This document shows, piece after piece, positions 61,850 through 64,000 of a DNA stretch of 64,000 bases. The stretch is from Paraburkholderia sp. CNPSo 3272. GTDB taxonomy: Bacteria > Pseudomonadota > Gammaproteobacteria > Burkholderiales > Burkholderiaceae. Position numbers and translations under genes: made by a program. The stretch lies in assembly GCF_024206495.1 (NCBI RefSeq), contig NZ_JAMBPQ010000019.1, positions 62,001 to 126,000 of the forward strand, written 5' to 3'. Within the stretch, counting starts at the first letter, position 1, and each line of letters begins with the position of its first letter. A model generated the notes under the pieces. The model was not told the DNA's origin. It was given only the letters and a program-made list of their open reading frames with translations, and did no database searches.

Positions 61850-62383
61850 ATGTCAACTTCCACGAATTCCTTCACAAAAAATTTCGCCACTGAAGCGGTG
61901 GTCCACACGGTGTCCCAGTTCCTCGGATACGAGGCGATGCTGCTGGACGAGCGTCGGTTCTGGGACTGGTTTGCGCTGCTCGACGACGAGATCGTCTACC
62001 AGATTCCTCTGCGCTCGGTGCGCGAGTTCGGCAAAAACGAATTCCCGCGCAACGCGTGGCGGCAGCGCGATGACAAGGCCATGATGGAAACGCGGATCAA
62101 GCGCCTGTTCACCGGCTCGGCCTGGGCTGAGGACCCGCCCTCGCGCACCGTGCGGATGGTAGGCAGCCTGTTGGTCGAAGCAACCGATGACCCGAACATC
62201 GTCGCCGTCCATAGCACCGTGACGCTCTATCGGCACCGCGCCCAGGATGAGCGGGGCGATCTGATCGCCGCGCGCCGGCGTGATCGTATTCGCTTGACCG
62301 GGAACGGAGCGCGCTTGCTGGCGCGCACCGTGATTCTGGCCGACACGGTCCTAACCACCCCTAATCTCGGCGTTATCTTGTAA
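61850..62383 (+). CDS. Second aromatic ring-hydroxylating dioxygenase, beta subunit
   Basis: This 177-residue structural subunit has the beta-family segments VSQFLGYEAMLLDERRFWDW, then WAEDPPSRTVRMVGSLLVEA, and a C-terminal ARTVILADTVLTTPNLGV. The ATG at 61850 follows an AAGGA site; a GTG directly before it is an alternative. It lies ten bases after its alpha partner. Confidence 0.9.
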   Translation: MSTSTNSFTKNFATEAVVHTVSQFLGYEAMLLDERRFWDWFALLDDEIVYQIPLRSVREFGKNEFPRNAWRQRDDKAMMETRIKRLFTGSAWAEDPPSRTVRMVGSLLVEATDDPNIVAVHSTVTLYRHRAQDERGDLIAARRRDRIRLTGNGARLLARTVILADTVLTTPNLGVIL

Positions 62384-62394
62384 GAGGAAGCATC

Positions 62395-62478
62395 ATGAGC
62401 AATATGGACAACGGGCTTGAAATCCATGTGGATCCGGAGAAGTGTCTCGCGTACGGCAACTGCGTCAGCATTGCGTAA
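62395..62478 (+). pseudogene. Truncated [3Fe-4S]/[4Fe-4S] ferredoxin
   Basis: An ATG 11 bases after the beta subunit opens a 27-codon frame ending EIHVDPEKCLAYGNCVSIA, then TAA. This is the N-terminal first half-cluster (C-x5-C) of the small ferredoxins often paired with ring-hydroxylating dioxygenases. The rest of the roughly 65-residue protein is gone, so it cannot bind a cluster. Confidence 0.72.
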
Positions 62479-62828
62479 GGTCCGGCAGCATACCTGCCTT
62501 CGCTATTGCAACAGAAGCCTTCCCAAGGCATAGGCATATCGCGTCCCTTGGGGACGCAATCTGGCGGTAGTGGACACCCTCTCCGGCAGCCCGCCACGCC
62601 AAGAGGCTCGGAGAGATCGGGAAGGCGTAGTACCGTGCGGGTCATGAAACAGCGATAGCGCAACAACAGAATCAGTACGGTGTGAATGAACAGATTAGGA
62701 ATACTACATACATAGGTGGAGATTAGACGTTTCACGACATGCTTTACAACGCCCGTTTTGTACCAGCGTCGGCACGGGATACATGAACCGTTCCGACGAA
62801 GGCTTCCTTTCTTGAGCGGAAACCATCA
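62479..62828. other. Stretch without a recognised gene
   Basis: About 350 bases separate the truncated ferredoxin from the SnoaL-like remnant. A minus-strand frame at 62373-62735 exists but shows no domain. The right half is noticeably lower in GC. An inserted element may once have broken the ferredoxin here, but no terminal repeats were seen. Confidence 0.4.
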
Positions 62829-63274
62829 TGGAAATGAGAACGATGACGGATGAGCAGCGCAAGGCAATCGGACTGGAATATTTCAGACGCATGGACAGGG
62901 GCGAAAGCATCGTCGACCTGTTCGACGATAACGCCGAAGTGTATTTCGCCAAGGGGGGACGCGCGCGGAAGGCATGAAATCGAGCGGCTCTTCGGCGATC
63001 TGATGGGCATTCTGGCTGGCGTGTCGCACGACATCGCCTATGTCAATTTCGTGCAGCAGGGCGACATGGTCGTGGTCGAGGGCTGGTCGAGCGGAAAGCT
63101 GAAGAACGGCGCCGAGTGGCGTGCGGGCACGACACACGCCGGCAGTGGTGCGACGTTTTCGAGATCCGCGATTTCAGGATCCAGCGGTGTCACGTCTATC
63201 TGGATCCGGACTACGCGGGCGCCGAGACCGAACGCTATCCCTGGCTCAGCGCCGGGCGCACGACGCGCTATTAG
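62829..63274 (+). pseudogene. SnoaL-like polyketide-cyclase-family protein, two frameshifts
   Basis: The frame starts MEMRTMTDEQRKAIGLEYFR and runs to FDDNAEVYFAKGG, where it is lost near 62960. It continues in another frame as EIERLFGDLMGILAGVSHDI and VNFVQQGDMVVVEGWSSGKL. After a second shift near 63145 it ends with FEIRDFRIQRCHVYLDPDYA and a TAG at 63272-63274. Joined, it is a full-length NTF2/SnoaL-fold protein of about 148 residues, so decay is recent. Confidence 0.8.
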
Positions 63275-63399
63275 ACAGCCATTCGTGCAATCACATGGAC
63301 AGTAAACCACGCACCTGCATGGTCGTCGCGGGATCAGCCGCGCCATGCGCGATTCGATAAATACAAGCGCGTAGAAAAGTTGTGTCAAGGAGACAGGAA

Positions 63400-64000
63400 A
63401 TGTCAAGGAAAGGGAACAAGGCACCGGGGCTTGCCCTGTGTGCAATCGGGTTGCTGATGGGCAATACGGCTCAGGCACAGAGCAGCGTCACTTTGTTTGG
63501 TGTGCTAGATGGCGGGCTCCTGTACACGAGCAAGACGCTTGATCCTAAAACCGGGCAGAATGCCGGGAAGCAGTTTTCAATGATCGATGGCGGCTCGTAC
63601 TATTCGCAGTTCGGCCTGGTGGGCACGGAGGATCTAGGTGGTGGCTATAAGGCAAAGTTTCGCCTCGTCAGCGGACTGAACATCGCGACCGGCGGCCTGT
63701 TTCACTGCAACGGCAACCTGTTCGGCTGTGAGGCGTGGATCGGCATGGAAGGGCCGCCGGGCGAGTTAAAGCTGGGCCTGCAGTATTCTCCGTTCTTCCT
63801 GGCCGTCTACGACTCGGATCCACGCAGTCTCTCGCTGTTCGGCAGCGGGGCGATCCCGCTCGTGGACAATGTACTCGGCACAGGTCTTTTCAACGCCAAT
63901 GCCGTGTCCTACACCAGTCCGGTACTGGGTGGTCTGCAGGCAAGCGTCCTCTACGCCTTTGGCGGGCAGGCGGGTAACTTCCAGGCGGGGCGCCAGTACT
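63400..64000 (+). CDS. Outer-membrane porin (OmpC-like), cut by the window end
   Basis: At least 200 residues of a general porin are visible. There is a signal peptide ending MGNTAQA, a mature start QSSVTLFGVLDGG, then FGLVGTEDLGGGYKAKFRL and the VSYTSPVLGGLQASVLYAFG segment typical of the family. An AAGGAGA site precedes the ATG at 63400. Its place behind an aromatic dioxygenase pair suggests uptake of the aromatic substrate, as seen with porins in other catabolic clusters. It differs clearly from the porin at 30461. Confidence 0.9.
   Translation, partial: MSRKGNKAPGLALCAIGLLMGNTAQAQSSVTLFGVLDGGLLYTSKTLDPKTGQNAGKQFSMIDGGSYYSQFGLVGTEDLGGGYKAKFRLVSGLNIATGGLFHCNGNLFGCEAWIGMEGPPGELKLGLQYSPFFLAVYDSDPRSLSLFGSGAIPLVDNVLGTGLFNANAVSYTSPVLGGLQASVLYAFGGQAGNFQAGRQY

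Noticed and set aside
63735..63977. An 80-codon plus-strand frame inside the last gene
   Set aside because: It is out of frame with the porin, whose signal peptide and beta-barrel segments run through the same bases.
1..64000. CRISPR arrays, rRNA genes and intact insertion sequences
   Set aside because: No regularly spaced direct repeats, rRNA-like sequence or complete transposase genes were seen; mobile elements are present only as remnants.

Overview
The window looks like a chromosomal segment of a Burkholderiaceae beta-proteobacterium, most likely Paraburkholderia or a close relative. The evidence is the very high GC with strong G/C third-position bias, two OmpC-type porins whose mature ends begin QSSVTL, an HU-like protein with a Lys/Ala-rich tail, the cob gene arrangement, and pobA and TAT-exported formate dehydrogenase genes typical of that family. 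The assignment is inferred from gene content only.

Layout. (1) 1-9411: a membrane diguanylate cyclase, then a divergent cobalamin cluster: cobG-cobH-cobI-cbiG/cobJ on the minus strand behind a cobalamin riboswitch, and cobL-cobK-cobM on the plus strand. (2) 9408-33281: ordinary chromosomal genes, including a MarR regulator, YCII and GST proteins, an SSF symporter with its DUF3311 partner, MarC, a class II amidotransferase, a PAS hybrid kinase, a glycosyltransferase, a HAD phosphatase, periplasmic trehalase, pobA, a malate/lactate dehydrogenase-family enzyme with an SLC13 transporter, a DJ-1/PfpI protein, AhpD, a MocR regulator, an HU-like protein, a broken LysR gene, a porin and a YihY protein. 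(3) 33479-42721: a selenium-formate module. It holds a three-subunit formate dehydrogenase whose catalytic chain reads through an in-frame UGA followed by a SECIS-like hairpin, then fdhE, selA, selB and the tRNA-Sec gene selC.

(4) 42722-46430: immediately downstream of selC is a decayed accessory zone. It contains an H-NS-like pseudogene, an IS256-type transposase remnant, an AbiEi-type antitoxin without its AbiEii partner, an IS21 IstB remnant and a fragment resembling 2-hydroxychromene-2-carboxylate isomerase.

(5) 46434-59149: a TetR regulator divergent from a long co-directional aromatic catabolic operon. The operon encodes a meta-cleavage hydrolase, a LigA/LigB-type (class III) extradiol dioxygenase, a Rieske ferredoxin, a ring-hydroxylating dioxygenase (alpha and beta), a cis-dihydrodiol dehydrogenase, a 2-nitropropane-dioxygenase-like flavoprotein, a dienoate hydratase, a feruloyl-CoA-synthase-like ligase, acetaldehyde dehydrogenase, 4-hydroxy-2-oxovalerate aldolase and a ferredoxin reductase. 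Together they suffice on paper to take an arene to a catechol, cleave it, release a carboxylic acid that the ligase could activate, and convert the C5 fragment to pyruvate and acetyl-CoA. A perfect 24-bp palindrome overlaps the predicted promoter. (6) 59150-64000: the eroded remains of a second aromatic cluster, in which only a dioxygenase alpha/beta pair and a porin (cut by the window end) appear intact. Around them lie broken ferredoxin, VOC, SDR and SnoaL-like genes.

The substrate of the catabolic operon cannot be read from the sequence. No CRISPR array or rRNA was seen; the only tRNA recognised is selC.
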